Assembly: GCA_949291515.1 (NCBI GenBank)
Contig: CASEVY010000007.1
Span: 388,942-452,941 of the forward strand
DNA from: an uncultured bacterium
GTDB taxonomy: Bacteria; Elusimicrobiota; Elusimicrobia; Elusimicrobiales; Elusimicrobiaceae
Length of the DNA stretch: 64,000 bases
Direction: 5' to 3'
Below, piece after piece: positions 1 to 10,086 of this stretch; the first letter of the stretch is position 1, and each line of letters starts with the position of its first letter. Both the position numbers and the translations under genes were made by a program. The notes under the pieces were generated by a model that was not told the DNA's origin, ran no database searches, and worked only from the letters and a program-made list of their open reading frames with translations.

Positions 1-315
1 TATTTTACGTATAAGCCTCGGCGAGAGGAGAAATCTTGTCGGGTCCTCTTTTATTATGCCTTCCACCATTAAGAATTTATAGAAACTTTTTACCGCTTCG
101 GTTTTTCTGAACACGCTGGAAGGTGCCAAATTGGCTTCCGATTTTAAGTGGTAAATATAAGTGTCCAGAAATTCGGGGGAGGCGTTTGGAGCCTCAATAC
201 GGTTCAAGGAGCAGAAATCCAAATATTGTTTTAAATCGCGCATATAGGCCGCGATTGTATTTGGCGAGAGTTGTCGCTCAAACGTGAGGTGGTTTTTAAA
301 TTCTTCTATCGGCAT
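1..315 (-). CDS. Tyrosine recombinase XerC/XerD, N-terminal part (cut by window edge)
   Basis: The minus-strand frame opens with ATG at 315 and stays open for 105 codons to the window edge. It begins MPIEEFKNHLTFERQLSPNT and continues with YMRDLKQYLDF and a later KSFYKFLMVEG, which is the SAM-like core-binding (N-terminal) domain of Xer and phage-integrase recombinases. The catalytic domain with the R-H-R-Y residues lies outside the window, so XerC and XerD cannot be told apart, and a mobile-element integrase is possible but less likely beside recA. XerC/D resolve chromosome dimers at dif. It lies downstream of recA in the same direction, but the recA terminator separates them. Confidence 0.85.
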   Translation of the reverse strand, partial: MPIEEFKNHLTFERQLSPNTIAAYMRDLKQYLDFCSLNRIEAPNASPEFLDTYIYHLKSEANLAPSSVFRKTEAVKSFYKFLMVEGIIKEDPTRFLLSPRLIRKI

Positions 316-580
316 AAAAATATTCTATAAAATTTGTTTTTTATTTAAGCGCTTCCGCGTTCCGCGTTTTTTCTTACGTGAAACTTGGGCGATATTTGTA
401 TGCAATGTATTTCTTTTAAGTATCAGAGGCTGGATAGTGGCGTGGGAGCAAAAGCGGATATTTGTCAAAGCTGAGTTTTTTCGTCTGCTGTATTAAAAGG
501 ATTTGATAATTCCTCGCCGGACGGCTGAGTAGAAAATAGCCAATAAAAACATCAGTTCCGCAAAGCGGCTTGCTCCTACA
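316..580. other. Intergenic stretch, no gene seen
   Basis: Between the xer gene and the recA terminator I see no reading frame with family resemblance. The 70-codon plus-strand frame at 284-496 is rich in F/R/I, overlaps the start of xer and has no ribosome binding site. The stretch presumably holds the xer promoter; I cannot place it with confidence. Confidence 0.5.
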
Positions 581-608
581 AAAAATAACCCCCGGGTTAG
601 CGGGGGTT
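581..608 (-). terminator. Rho-independent terminator after recA
   Basis: Perfect 8-bp stem AACCCCCG/CGGGGGTT (587-594 with 601-608) around the loop GGTTAG. On the minus strand it is followed by a T-run (A-run at 581-585 on the plus strand). It lies just downstream of the recA stop. Confidence 0.85.
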
Positions 609-624
609 AAAATGCGGTTTTTAT

Positions 625-1659
625 TTATTTCTTCTTTTTGTCTTCTTTTTTGGGTGCAGGCCCTACGCCCAAGTATATTTCCTTCAGTTTCTCTTCTATT
701 TGGGAAGCGACTTCGGGATTATCCTTAAGGTATTGCCTGGCGTTTTCGGCGCCTTGGCCCAGCTTTTCGCCGTTGTAAATGAACCAGCTGCCGCTTTTTT
801 CCACGACATTGCTTTCCACGCCCATAGAAATAAGGCAGGCTTCTCTGGAGATACCTTCGCCGTGCAGCATGGTAAATTCGGCCTGTCTGTACGGAGGGGC
901 GACTTTATTTTTTACTACTTTTACCCTTACTCTCGTGCCTATTATATGTTCGCCCGCTTTAAGGTTCTCTATTTTGCGTACGTCCAAACGGACCGAAGAA
1001 TAAAATTTAAGCGCCAAGCCGCCCGGCGTAGTTTCCGGGTTGCCGAACATAACGCCTATTTTCTGTCTTAATTGATTGATGAAAATAATGCTCGTCTTGG
1101 TTTTTGAAAGCAGGCTGGTAAGTTTTCTTAAGGCTTGGCTCATCAATCTGGCTTGCAGGCCGACGTGCGCATCGCCCATATCGCCCTCTATTTCCGCCTT
1201 CGGTACCAATGCGGCGACGGAGTCTATAATAATCAAATCCAAGGCGCCGGAACGCACAAGTTTTTCCGCTATTTCCAAAGCCTGTTCGCCGCTGTCCGGC
1301 TGGGATATTAGAAGCTCGTCAATATTTACTCCTATTGCGGCGGCGTAAACGGGGTCAAGAGCGTGTTCCGCGTCTATAAAAGCTACGGTACCGCCAGATT
1401 TTTGGGCTTGCGCGGCTATATGTAAACTTAAAGTGGTTTTGCCGCCCGCCTCCGGGCCGAAAATCTCTATTACCCTTCCGCGCGGTATTCCGCCTATGCC
1501 CAGCGCCAAATCCAATGATAATGCGCCGGTAGGAATGGCCTCCACTTTCTTTATGGTATTGTCGCCCAATTTGCAGATAGCCTCTTTGCCGAAAGATTTC
1601 TCTATTTGGCTTAAAGCCAGCTGCAATGCTTTGGCTTTGTCTAAATTCGCTTCGCTCAT
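625..1659 (-). CDS. recA: Recombinase RecA
   Basis: RecA, 344 residues, full length. It forms the ATP-dependent filament for strand exchange and for LexA-type co-protease activity. Walker A is GPEAGGKT at 68-75 (E. coli has GPESSGKT); [17 protein letters not shown] is the Walker B/L1 region and [21 protein letters not shown] the L2 DNA-binding loop. The C-terminus is a Lys-rich tail (KKEDKKKK) rather than the acidic tail of E. coli RecA. An AAGGAGGAGT ribosome binding site precedes the ATG. It follows clpC by only 25 bases, so the two are probably cotranscribed, ending at the terminator at 581-608. Confidence 0.98.
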   Translation of the reverse strand: MSEANLDKAKALQLALSQIEKSFGKEAICKLGDNTIKKVEAIPTGALSLDLALGIGGIPRGRVIEIFGPEAGGKTTLSLHIAAQAQKSGGTVAFIDAEHALDPVYAAAIGVNIDELLISQPDSGEQALEIAEKLVRSGALDLIIIDSVAALVPKAEIEGDMGDAHVGLQARLMSQALRKLTSLLSKTKTSIIFINQLRQKIGVMFGNPETTPGGLALKFYSSVRLDVRKIENLKAGEHIIGTRVRVKVVKNKVAPPYRQAEFTMLHGEGISREACLISMGVESNVVEKSGSWFIYNGEKLGQGAENARQYLKDNPEVASQIEEKLKEIYLGVGPAPKKEDKKKK

Positions 1660-1684
1660 GTACTCCTCCTTAAAACTAAAAATC

Positions 1685-4195
1685 CTAATGTACCGCCGCC
1701 GTCTGTCTGGCCGCGCGGGCTTTGGCCGCCTTAAAGGAAATTTTGTTCTTTTCCTTATCGAAGTCGGCCGTTATTTCCGTTTTTGGCGGATACTGGTTTT
1801 TCAAAATGAATTCTGCTAGCGGGTCTTCCAGCTCGCGCTGTAAAGTCCTGAGCAGGGGCCTGGCGCCGTATTTCGGGTCGAAGCCGCTGTCTAGAAGATG
1901 TTGTTTTGCGTTCACGGTGAATTTTATCTTCAGCTGCTGTTCGGCCAATTTGGCTTGTATGTCGGCGAGATTAAGTTCCAGTATTTTAAGCATATGGTCC
2001 TTGTTAAGGGGGTGGAAGACTATAAGTTCGTCGATCCTGTTGATGAACTCTGGATTGAAAGTCTTTTTGACTTCTTCCATAACATTGTTTTTTATCTCGC
2101 CGTATTGCTCTTCTTCCGACTCCTGCGGCGTAAAGCCCAAACGGCTGCCTTTGTTGGTTATTTCACGCGCGCCCACGTTGGACGTCATTATTATTACGGT
2201 ATTTTTGAAGTTTACCTTATGTCCCAAATTATCGGTAAGCTGGCCCTCGTCCAAAACTTGCAGAAGGATATTGTAAATATCTGGGTGTGCCTTTTCTATT
2301 TCGTCCAAGACGACGACGCTGTAGGGGCGCCTTCTCACCGCTTCGGTAAGCTGGCCGCCTTCTTCATAGCCTACATATCCCGGCGGCGCGCCTATAAGCC
2401 TGGAAACGGCGAACTTTTCCATATATTCCGACATATCTATACGTATCATTGCGTTTTCGTCGCCGAATAGGAATGCGGCCAAAGTTTTTGCCAAAGCCGT
2501 TTTACCCACGCCCGTAGGGCCCAGGAACAGAAATCCGCCGATAGGACGCTTGGGGTTGCCAAGGCCGGTGCGGCTTCTTCTTATGGCTTGAGATATGGCT
2601 TTTACGCCCTCGTCTTGCCCGACTATGCGTTCATGAAGATATTCTTCCATCTTCAAAATCTTGTCCGTTTCGCTTTGCGTAAGTTTTGTTACCGGTATGC
2701 CTGTCCACTTGGAAGCCACTACTGCGATGTCCTCTTCCGTGACGGTAGTTTTGTTTTCGGCGCGTTTTTTGTTCCAAGCGTCGCGCATTTGCGAAAGTTC
2801 GTTTTTAAGTTTTTCTTCTTCTTCCTTTAAAGATGAGGCCTGCTCGTATTCCTGTTTGTTTATTGCCTCCTCCTTTTGTAAGGCGGCGGCCTTTAATTGT
2901 TTTTCTTTTTCCTTGATTTCTGGCGGGAGCATAGCGGCCTTAAGGCGCGCTCTGGAGCCGGCTTCGTCCACGAGGTCTATTGCTTTATCCGGCATGGCCC
3001 TGTCGGTAATATAGCGGTCGGCGATATTGGCGGCCGCTTCCAACGCTTCCTGCGTAAAGATGACATTATGATGTTTTTCGTAATTGGATTTTAGCCCTTT
3101 AAGTATTTCTATTGTTTCTTCCACGCTGTTAGGCTCTGCCGTTACGGGCTGGAAACGGCGTTCCAAGGCCGGGTCGGCCTCGACGTACTTTCTGTATTCG
3201 TCAAAGGTTGTCGCGCCTATTACCTGCAGCTGCCCCCTGGCAAGGGCGGGTTTCAGCATATTGGAAGCGTCCATCGAGCCTTCCGCCGCGCCTGCGCCGA
3301 CTATAGTATGGAATTCGTCTATAAACAGTATTATGTCGCCCGCTTTTTCCACTTCTTCTATAATGTCTTTAAGGCGCTGTTCAAATTCGCCGCGGTACTT
3401 TGTTCCCGCGACCAAAGAACCCAAATCCAAGGTTATCAGTCTTTTATTGTGCAGGATATCGGATATTTCCCCGCTTGCCATACGTTGTGCCAAACCTTCC
3501 ACTATGGCGGTTTTGCCTACGCCGGGCTCGCCAATCAAAACGGGATTGTTTTTCGTTCTTCTGGCGAGTATTTGTGTAAGGCGTTCTATTTCGTCGTCGC
3601 GGCCGATTACCGGGTCGAGTTTGCCCTGAACGGCCAGTTCCGTCAAGTCGCGTGAATGTTCGTCTAAAGTGGGGGTTTTGCTCTTTTGGCTGAAATCCGG
3701 CCTGCCGGGCTGGAATTGACTGCTTTCCTGTCTGTTGTCTTTGCCTTGCTGAGAGGCGTTTTCTTTCAGAGCTTTAAATATTACGGCTTTTATTATCTCG
3801 CCGTTAAGGCCCAGGTTTGAGAGTATTTTCGCGGCGACGCCTTCTTCTTCCGCGGTTATGCCCAAGAGTATATGTTCCGTATTTATAAACTCGCTGCCTG
3901 AGGCCTGCGCCTCTTCCGAGGCGTGTTCCAAAACTTTTTTAACTCTAGGCGTCAGCGGCGCCTCGGAGAGCATTACCAGATTGTCGCCTATCCCGACAAG
4001 CTGTTCTATCTCCAGCCGTATCTTGGCCGGAGTGGCGCCCATGGCCGCCAGTATTTTTGCGGAAAATTCGCCCTCCGCGTAAGCCAGGCCAAGCAACAGA
4101 TGCTCGGTCCCTATATAATCGTGATTAAATTTTTTTGCTTCTTCTTGTGCGATAAGCACCACTTTTTGCGCGCCCGCGCTGAAACGTAAAGGCAT
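1685..4195 (-). CDS. clpC: ATP-dependent Clp protease ATPase subunit ClpC
   Basis: HSP100 unfoldase of 836 residues that would feed ClpP. Order: two Clp-N repeats (about 1-145), AAA1 with Walker A GEPGVGKT at 222-229 and FIDEFHT near 291, a UVR-like coiled segment (about 430-470), AAA2 with GPTGVGKT at 559-566, then the C-terminal D2 domain. The short middle region with a UVR motif, instead of the long ClpB coiled coil, indicates ClpC rather than ClpB. The GAAGGGG ribosome binding site lies just before the ATG. A possible -10 (TATAAT, minus strand, 4230-4225) lies upstream; no convincing -35 or CIRCE element is seen. It is divergent from tmk. Confidence 0.95.
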   Translation of the reverse strand: MPLRFSAGAQKVVLIAQEEAKKFNHDYIGTEHLLLGLAYAEGEFSAKILAAMGATPAKIRLEIEQLVGIGDNLVMLSEAPLTPRVKKVLEHASEEAQASGSEFINTEHILLGITAEEEGVAAKILSNLGLNGEIIKAVIFKALKENASQQGKDNRQESSQFQPGRPDFSQKSKTPTLDEHSRDLTELAVQGKLDPVIGRDDEIERLTQILARRTKNNPVLIGEPGVGKTAIVEGLAQRMASGEISDILHNKRLITLDLGSLVAGTKYRGEFEQRLKDIIEEVEKAGDIILFIDEFHTIVGAGAAEGSMDASNMLKPALARGQLQVIGATTFDEYRKYVEADPALERRFQPVTAEPNSVEETIEILKGLKSNYEKHHNVIFTQEALEAAANIADRYITDRAMPDKAIDLVDEAGSRARLKAAMLPPEIKEKEKQLKAAALQKEEAINKQEYEQASSLKEEEEKLKNELSQMRDAWNKKRAENKTTVTEEDIAVVASKWTGIPVTKLTQSETDKILKMEEYLHERIVGQDEGVKAISQAIRRSRTGLGNPKRPIGGFLFLGPTGVGKTALAKTLAAFLFGDENAMIRIDMSEYMEKFAVSRLIGAPPGYVGYEEGGQLTEAVRRRPYSVVVLDEIEKAHPDIYNILLQVLDEGQLTDNLGHKVNFKNTVIIMTSNVGAREITNKGSRLGFTPQESEEEQYGEIKNNVMEEVKKTFNPEFINRIDELIVFHPLNKDHMLKILELNLADIQAKLAEQQLKIKFTVNAKQHLLDSGFDPKYGARPLLRTLQRELEDPLAEFILKNQYPPKTEITADFDKEKNKISFKAAKARAARQTAAVH

Positions 4196-4344
4196 ATTAC
4201 CCCTTCCGAAAAGATATTTCCTTTATTATATATAATTAAACGTCCTTTTTCCTTTTGTCGTCGTGGTGGAGCGCCTTATCGGCAAAATGGCAAAAAGGGT
4301 CCAAAATTGATAAAATTAACTAAATACAGCCTGCGGAGGATATA

Positions 4345-4983
4345 ATGAAATATAAGGGAAAATTTATAGTTTTTGAAGGTCCGGACAGATGCGGCAAATC
4401 CACGCAGGCAAATATGCTTAACAAATATCTCAGCGCGCGCGGTTTAGACGTAATAATAACGCGCGAGCCGGGCGGCGACAATGTTTCTGAGGAAATCCGC
4501 AGAATTTTGCTCGATCCCACCAATACCGTCAGCCCCATGGCCGAATTGCTTTTGTATGAAGCTTCGCGAGCTCAGCACACCGAACAGAAGATTATTCCCG
4601 CGCTGGAGGCGGGGCAGGTGGTAATTTGCGAAAGATACACTATGTCTTCCTGCGCGTATCAGGGATACGGCAGGGGGATAGATATGGAAATAATAAATAA
4701 ACTTAACGATATCGCCACCCGCGGCGTCAAACCCGATTTGACTTTGGTTTTTTTAATGTCGGACAAATACTTTACCGAGCGAGGCGAATATTTGTTTTCC
4801 GACAGGCTGGAGCTTGAGGACGAAGCCTTCCGCCATAAAATGCGCCGCGGCTATAAGGAGCTTGCCGCAAAAACGGAAAACGCCGTAATAATCAACGCCG
4901 ACAGACCTATAGCGGAAATAGAACAATCCGTTCTCAAGGAAATCAAACGCCATAATATTTTGGAAGGGAGCGAAGACGCTTAA
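4345..4983 (+). CDS. tmk: Thymidylate kinase
   Basis: Phosphorylates dTMP to dTDP with ATP; 212 residues, the usual length. The P-loop is GPDRCGKST at 12-20 with Arg in the variable position, a form commoner in eukaryotic-type enzymes than the bacterial GIDGSGKST. The substrate segment is ERYTMSSCAYQGYGRG near 96-111 (usually DRY). The ribosome binding site GGAGG sits eight bases before the ATG. The stop codon TAA shares one base with the holB start (TAATG), so the two are translationally coupled, an arrangement common in bacteria. Confidence 0.96.
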   Translation: MKYKGKFIVFEGPDRCGKSTQANMLNKYLSARGLDVIITREPGGDNVSEEIRRILLDPTNTVSPMAELLLYEASRAQHTEQKIIPALEAGQVVICERYTMSSCAYQGYGRGIDMEIINKLNDIATRGVKPDLTLVFLMSDKYFTERGEYLFSDRLELEDEAFRHKMRRGYKELAAKTENAVIINADRPIAEIEQSVLKEIKRHNILEGSEDA

Positions 4984-5945
4984 TGAGCTTTAGGAAAATC
5001 TTGGGCCAGGCCAAAGCGCTTGAAACGCTTAAAGGTTTTATATCTTCAAAAAGAATTCCGGGCGCGATGATATTTTACGGGCCCGCGGGCGTAGGTAAAG
5101 CCGCGGCCGCTTTGGAATTTGCCAAAACGCTTAACTGCCTAGATGAGGATTGTTCCGTAAAAGGCGACAACTGCTCGCTGTGTGCCAACTGCAAACACAT
5201 AGAGGCGGGTACTCACCCCGACGTTATCTTCGCCGATTTCGCGTATCAGGCTATGCTGAAGAAGGAAGAGCCTGAAAAACAACAAAGTATAAAAGTGGAT
5301 ACCGTACGCGCGCTTACAGCCGCTTCTCAGCAGAAAGCGGTTGCGGGCAGGTGGAAGGTGTATATAATAGACAGCGCGGAAACTCTGCAGACGGAAGCGG
5401 CAAACGCTTTGCTGAAATTTATAGAAGAGCCGCCCGAAAATACGGTGTGGATATTGATTTCCTCCAAAAAAGAGGCTATGTTAAACACGATAAAATCGCG
5501 TTGTCAGGCGATAGCGTTTTCTCCTTTGGAAGAAGATGTCCTGATAAATATATTGAAAGATAATTTTGTTGAAGAGAGCCTTGCCCGCCGCGCGGTAAAA
5601 TACGCGCAGGGCTCAGGCGTAAACGCATTTCGCGCGGCCGAGATTTTGGGCGAAATATCTTCCCTGCCGGGCGGCGCGGCTTTCCCGACGGCTTTCGCCT
5701 TAAATTTGCCCAGAACTTTGGCGCAAAGCCGCGCGCAGGTTTCCTTCACTTTGGATATGCTTGCGGTGTCGGCTTACGAAAATTGGATTAAAAACGGAGA
5801 AGCGGCCCAAGCTCAAGAACTTAAAAATTTGCTTTCAAAATTGGTATTCTATAAGAAAGCGATAGCGCGAAACGTTTCTCCTTCAATGGTGGCGGAAGCG
5901 GCATTGATAAGCGCGTATGATTCGGGCATAAGCCTTAAAGATTGA
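4983..5945 (+). CDS. holB: DNA polymerase III delta prime subunit
   Basis: Clamp-loader delta' subunit, 320 residues. The AAA+ fold has a degenerate Walker A GPAGVGKA (33-40, Ala in place of the Ser/Thr), as expected for the non-hydrolysing delta' subunit. A Cys cluster at 52, 57, 64, 67 and 70 (CSLCANC) is the zinc module. The sensor-1/SRC region reads NTIKSRCQAIAF. DnaX/tau is similar, but the degenerate P-loop and the place after tmk favour HolB. It is coupled to tmk by a one-base overlap. Confidence 0.92.
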   Translation: MSFRKILGQAKALETLKGFISSKRIPGAMIFYGPAGVGKAAAALEFAKTLNCLDEDCSVKGDNCSLCANCKHIEAGTHPDVIFADFAYQAMLKKEEPEKQQSIKVDTVRALTAASQQKAVAGRWKVYIIDSAETLQTEAANALLKFIEEPPENTVWILISSKKEAMLNTIKSRCQAIAFSPLEEDVLINILKDNFVEESLARRAVKYAQGSGVNAFRAAEILGEISSLPGGAAFPTAFALNLPRTLAQSRAQVSFTLDMLAVSAYENWIKNGEAAQAQELKNLLSKLVFYKKAIARNVSPSMVAEAALISAYDSGISLKD

Positions 5946-5972
5946 AGGTTTTATATATTAAGGAGTCTTTAT

Positions 5973-7451
5973 ATGACAAAGAAGTTTTACGTAACAACAC
6001 CCATATACTATTTGAATTCGGCGCCGCATATCGGCCACGCTTATACCACTTTGGCGGCCGATATACTGGCCAGATACAAAAAATCTAAAGGGGAAGACGT
6101 CTATTTCCTTACCGGTACGGACGAACACGGCGCGAATATAGAGAAGGCGGCCAACAATGCCGGGATTACTCCTCAGAAATGGGTTGATAATATGGCTGAA
6201 AAATTTATCGATTTGTGGAAAGTGCTTAACATAAGTTACGACGATTTTATCCGCACCACCCAAAAAAGACACGAACTTACCGTACAGGAAATATTTGAGA
6301 TACTGCTTAAAAAAGGCGATATTTACAAGGGCAAATACAGCGGCAAATATTGCCTTTCCTGCGAGGCGTATTTGGACGAAAGCGAACTTGTCGACGGCAA
6401 ATGTCCCATTCATAAAAAGGAACCGCAGCTTATTGAGGAAGAAACTTATTTCTTTAAACTCTCGGCCTATCAGGAGCCTTTGCTTAATTTTTATGAGCAG
6501 AACAAAGATTTCTTGAGCCCGCATTTCCGCGCGGCGGAAATAGTGAATTTCGTCAAAAACGGCCTTAGGGATTTATCCGTAACCAGGACGAAAGTCAAAT
6601 GGGGCATACCCGTAAAATCCGATCCGGCCCATACGATATATGTTTGGTTCGACGCTTTAATCAACTATATATCGGCCGTAGGCTACGGCAAAGTTTTGGG
6701 AATAAAAGAATTGGCCGACTATAAATGCGATTTTGAACAATATTGGCCGGCGGACACACACCTTATCGGGAAAGAAATTTTCCGCTTCCACGCCGTTATT
6801 TGGCCCGCGGTTTTAATGGCTTTGGGTTTGCCTTTGCCAAAGAAAGTTTTCGCGCACGGCTGGTGGACTGTAGAAGGGGAAAAGATGTCCAAATCTTTGG
6901 GCAATTTTATAGACCCGCGCGACATTACCGATAAATACGGCGTCGATCCGCTCAGGTATTTCATTTTTAGGGAAGTGCCCTTTGGCGGCGACGGCGATTT
7001 TAATATGGAGGCTTTCAAAAAGCGTTTTAACGCCGATTTGGCCAATGATTTGGGCAATCTGCTTTCACGCACTCTCAATATGGCCGCGAAAAATTTAAAG
7101 GAGATTCCTCAGGACTGCGCCGTAAGCGGCAGTATGCTTGAAAAATGTGCCGCCGCCGATACGGAATATGACGCCCATATGAATAATTTGGAATTTGACA
7201 AAGCCTTGGATACCGCTTGGCTTATAATAGGCGGAATGAACAAATATATCGACGAAACCAAACCGTGGTCCTTGGCTAAGAGCGAGCCGGAAAAAGCCAA
7301 AGCCATATTGCTTGAACTTGTTTTCGCTTTAAGATACGTTTGCAAATGGATAAGCCCTTTTATGCCGCAGACATCGGAAGAAATGGCAAGGCGCTTGAAA
7401 GCGGGCGTAATAGAAAAATATCCGCCGCTGTTCCCCAGAATAGAGGCTTAA
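5973..7451 (+). CDS. metG: Methionyl-tRNA synthetase
   Basis: Class I synthetase charging tRNA-Met, 492 residues. The HIGH motif is PHIGH at 18-22, and the KMSKS motif is complete (EKMSKSLGN). The zinc knuckle CLSCEAYLDESELVDGKCPIHK has the C-x2-C ... C-x2-H form. It ends after the anticodon-binding helical domain and lacks the C-terminal tRNA-binding (EMAP-like) domain of the longer versions. AAGGAG precedes the ATG. It lies downstream of holB and three bases before dedA. Confidence 0.97.
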   Translation: MTKKFYVTTPIYYLNSAPHIGHAYTTLAADILARYKKSKGEDVYFLTGTDEHGANIEKAANNAGITPQKWVDNMAEKFIDLWKVLNISYDDFIRTTQKRHELTVQEIFEILLKKGDIYKGKYSGKYCLSCEAYLDESELVDGKCPIHKKEPQLIEEETYFFKLSAYQEPLLNFYEQNKDFLSPHFRAAEIVNFVKNGLRDLSVTRTKVKWGIPVKSDPAHTIYVWFDALINYISAVGYGKVLGIKELADYKCDFEQYWPADTHLIGKEIFRFHAVIWPAVLMALGLPLPKKVFAHGWWTVEGEKMSKSLGNFIDPRDITDKYGVDPLRYFIFREVPFGGDGDFNMEAFKKRFNADLANDLGNLLSRTLNMAAKNLKEIPQDCAVSGSMLEKCAAADTEYDAHMNNLEFDKALDTAWLIIGGMNKYIDETKPWSLAKSEPEKAKAILLELVFALRYVCKWISPFMPQTSEEMARRLKAGVIEKYPPLFPRIEA

Positions 7452-7454
7452 GCG

Positions 7455-8114
7455 ATGGAACTTATTGGGCAGATAATAGATATTTTTCTGCATTTGGACG
7501 TGCATCTAAACGCTTTGGCCGCGTATATGGGAGTATGGCTTTACGTACTGCTTTTCGCGGTGGTGTTTTGCGAGACGGGCCTTGTGGTAACGCCGTTTTT
7601 GCCCGGCGATTCGCTTATCTTTGCGGTGGGCGCTTTGGCCAGTGTGGAAGGCTCGGTGATAGAGCTGCCCTACGCGATAATCATTTTGGTTGTCGCGGCG
7701 GTATTGGGCGACGGAGTGAACTTTGAGATAGGCAAATATATCGGGCCTAAAATATTCAGCAAAGATACTGGCTTTTGGCTTAACAAAAAGCATTTGATTT
7801 CGGCGCATAACTTCTACGAGAAATACGGCGGCAAGACGATTATTTTGGCGCGTTTTATCCCGATTATAAGGACTTTCGCCCCGTTTGTGGCGGGTATAGG
7901 CAAAATGACCTATTTGCATTTTGCCGTTTATAACGTAATCGGTGCGGTGATATGGGTGCTTTTGTTTGCGTTAAGCGGATATTATTTCGCGGCCACTCCT
8001 CTGGTGCAAAATCATTTTCATTACGTGATAGTGGCGATTATAATAATATCGGTAATGCCGGCGGTTTACGAGTTCGTGAAAGCCAAGCTGGACGCGAAAA
8101 AAGAAAACAAATAA
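7455..8114 (+). CDS. DedA-family inner-membrane protein
   Basis: Membrane protein of 219 residues with several hydrophobic segments. It has the DedA/SNARE-associated signatures CETGLVVTPFLPGDSLIF in the first third and ARFIPIIRTFAPFVAGIGKM in the middle, including the conserved Arg residues. Members act in undecaprenyl-phosphate or other lipid translocation and membrane homeostasis; the substrate here is not known. It is probably cotranscribed with metG (3-base gap) and ends at the hairpin at 8142-8174. Confidence 0.93.
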   Translation: MELIGQIIDIFLHLDVHLNALAAYMGVWLYVLLFAVVFCETGLVVTPFLPGDSLIFAVGALASVEGSVIELPYAIIILVVAAVLGDGVNFEIGKYIGPKIFSKDTGFWLNKKHLISAHNFYEKYGGKTIILARFIPIIRTFAPFVAGIGKMTYLHFAVYNVIGAVIWVLLFALSGYYFAATPLVQNHFHYVIVAIIIISVMPAVYEFVKAKLDAKKENK

Positions 8115-8141
8115 AAATCTTTTCGATGGCAGGTTGATGGC

Positions 8142-8178
8142 AAGGCGGCATAACTTATACGGTTATGCCGCCTTTGCA
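8142..8178 (+). terminator. Strong hairpin, likely terminator after dedA
   Basis: A 13-bp perfect stem, AAGGCGGCATAAC (8142-8154) with GTTATGCCGCCTT (8162-8174), and a 7-base loop. It is followed by TTTGCATTTATT, an imperfect T-tract. It lies between dedA (+) and the convergent hexosaminidase gene (-). Confidence 0.75.
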
Positions 8179-8274
8179 TTTATTATGAAATCAAAAGAGA
8201 TATAAAGATGAAAGAGCAAATATCGCTTCGGCAAAGCGCGCGCGTAAAAAATTATTTGTTTGGCTGCGTTGGAT

Positions 8275-10086
8275 TTAGAGTTTTATCGGCAGCTTCCCTT
8301 TTGCCGCCTTATTGCCCAAAATAATCTCGGCCGTAGCGTGGGCGCTTAGTTTGTTTACGCCGTAAATTGCTATTACGTTTTTTGCCTGAGGATAGAATTT
8401 AATATCGTAAGGGCTCATCAAAGAAAGTAAAATAATGTCCTTATCTTCCTTCAAAAGCTGTTCTATGGCCCTTTTTTGGCTGACAATGGGTTTATCGGCC
8501 CATTGAAGACTGCCGAGTATAACCAAGTCCGCGTCTTTCATACATTTTTTTGCGCGGCGTATATCCACATCTTTAGGGCGCATATGCGCGTTATAATGTT
8601 CCACTTCCCAACCTTTTTCCAAGAACGGGGCGTTTATTATCGGCAGCTGGTCGGCGAAGCGAGAAGGGGAAAAGAAAACGGAGCATAATTTTGTTTTATC
8701 CTTTTTCTTGGTTTCGGCGGATTTTGTCGCCGTCTGCGTGAGCTGAAGCTGTTCCGAAGCCGCCTGAGTAAGATTCTTTGTATAGGGCAATACTCCGGGT
8801 TGGGCGCGGACTACGGTTACAGCCTCTTCCGCTATTTTGCCGGCGTAAATATCAAAGGCTTTTATTGAGTCGAAGATATCTCCGTGGTAGGCGTCCTTGT
8901 CAAAGAGTCCGAGTTCAAACTTTAAATCGAAAATCTTTTTGGCCGCGTCGTTTATTCTTTCTTCCGGGATTTCCTCGCCAACTTTCTGCATGAGCTGTTT
9001 ATGGGTAAGTTTCGGGTCTCTTTTACTGGTTAATATCATATCCACGCCGGCGTTTAACGCTTTTGACGCGGCTTCTATCAGGCTGCTGCCCTTGGTCGCG
9101 CCGGCCATATCAAGGCTGTCGGATATTATTATTCCTTTGAAGCCCAATTCCTCTTTTAGAAGGTCGTTAAGTATCTTCTTGGAAAATGTGGCGGGATTAT
9201 CCGGGTCGATAAAGTCATAAACTATGTGTGCCGTCATTACGCCCATTACGCCGTTATCTATGGCCTGTTTGAAAGGGGGGATATGGGTGGTATAAAATTC
9301 TTCTTTTGTCATATTGAGGCGCGGAAGGTCCAGGTGTGAATCGATTACGGTTTCTCCGTGGCCGGGGAAATGTTTGGCTACGGCCATAATTCCGCCCTTT
9401 TGAAGCCCGTCGATAAGCGCGCTGCCCATATCGCCCACTACTTTGGCGTCAGAGCCGAAGGACCTTACCCCTATAATGGGGTTGGCCGGATTGATATTTA
9501 CGTCCACTACGGGGGCGAAGTTGATATGTACTCCCACATTTTTCAGCTCGCTTGCCACTATATAGAACAAGGTTGCGGTATCTTCCGTATTTTGGGAAGC
9601 GGCGAGCATCATATTTGTAGGCAGGTATGGGAACCCCAAAGTTACCGGAGTATATACCGTCCCGCCCTCATAGTCTATGGAAATCAACAGCGGTATTTTA
9701 TGAGGGCTTTTTTGCGCCCAGCTTTGCAGTTTGTCGATTAGTTTTTTTGTCTGAGAAAGCGAGTAATTGCCCCATTGTATTAACACCCCTCCCACAAGCC
9801 CCTTTTGTATGGCGTCTTTGTATTTGTCGGCATTATCGATATCCGTAGCGATGAATATCGTTTGGGCGAGCTTTTCCTGCATGGTTAAGGTGTCAAAAAG
9901 GGTTTGCGGCTCGTTCGGTATTTCAAGATTTGCCGCTTTAACCGGGAAATTTTCTTTTACCGCTTCGCTCTGAGATTCGACTTTTATCGCCTTTGGTTTC
10001 TGCGTGATCGGGGTGTTTTTGCCCGTATCTTGCGCATTAAGCGGGAGAGCGAAAAGCAGAGCCAAAAATACGCTCGGCCATTTCAT
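8275..10086 (-). CDS. Secreted GH3 family beta-N-acetylhexosaminidase (NagZ-like)
   Basis: 603 residues with an N-terminal signal peptide (MKWPSVFLALLFALPLNAQ). The GH3 domain contains the NagZ-type signature KHFPGHG at 238-244 and the nucleophile motif SDSLDM near 322-327. A further C-terminal domain (about 460-603) follows, so this is a two-domain secreted enzyme, longer than cytoplasmic E. coli NagZ (about 340). The expected substrate is GlcNAc-containing glycans such as peptidoglycan turnover products. It overlaps the metallophosphoesterase gene by four bases (ATGA). Confidence 0.9.
   Translation of the reverse strand: MKWPSVFLALLFALPLNAQDTGKNTPITQKPKAIKVESQSEAVKENFPVKAANLEIPNEPQTLFDTLTMQEKLAQTIFIATDIDNADKYKDAIQKGLVGGVLIQWGNYSLSQTKKLIDKLQSWAQKSPHKIPLLISIDYEGGTVYTPVTLGFPYLPTNMMLAASQNTEDTATLFYIVASELKNVGVHINFAPVVDVNINPANPIIGVRSFGSDAKVVGDMGSALIDGLQKGGIMAVAKHFPGHGETVIDSHLDLPRLNMTKEEFYTTHIPPFKQAIDNGVMGVMTAHIVYDFIDPDNPATFSKKILNDLLKEELGFKGIIISDSLDMAGATKGSSLIEAASKALNAGVDMILTSKRDPKLTHKQLMQKVGEEIPEERINDAAKKIFDLKFELGLFDKDAYHGDIFDSIKAFDIYAGKIAEEAVTVVRAQPGVLPYTKNLTQAASEQLQLTQTATKSAETKKKDKTKLCSVFFSPSRFADQLPIINAPFLEKGWEVEHYNAHMRPKDVDIRRAKKCMKDADLVILGSLQWADKPIVSQKRAIEQLLKEDKDIILLSLMSPYDIKFYPQAKNVIAIYGVNKLSAHATAEIILGNKAAKGKLPIKL

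Noticed and set aside
284..496. 70-codon plus-strand frame
   Set aside because: No ribosome binding site, Phe/Arg-rich composition, and it overlaps the start of the xer gene on the other strand.
7340..7726. 128-codon frame spanning the metG-dedA junction
   Set aside because: Alternate-frame shadow of metG and dedA, both of which have clear family motifs.
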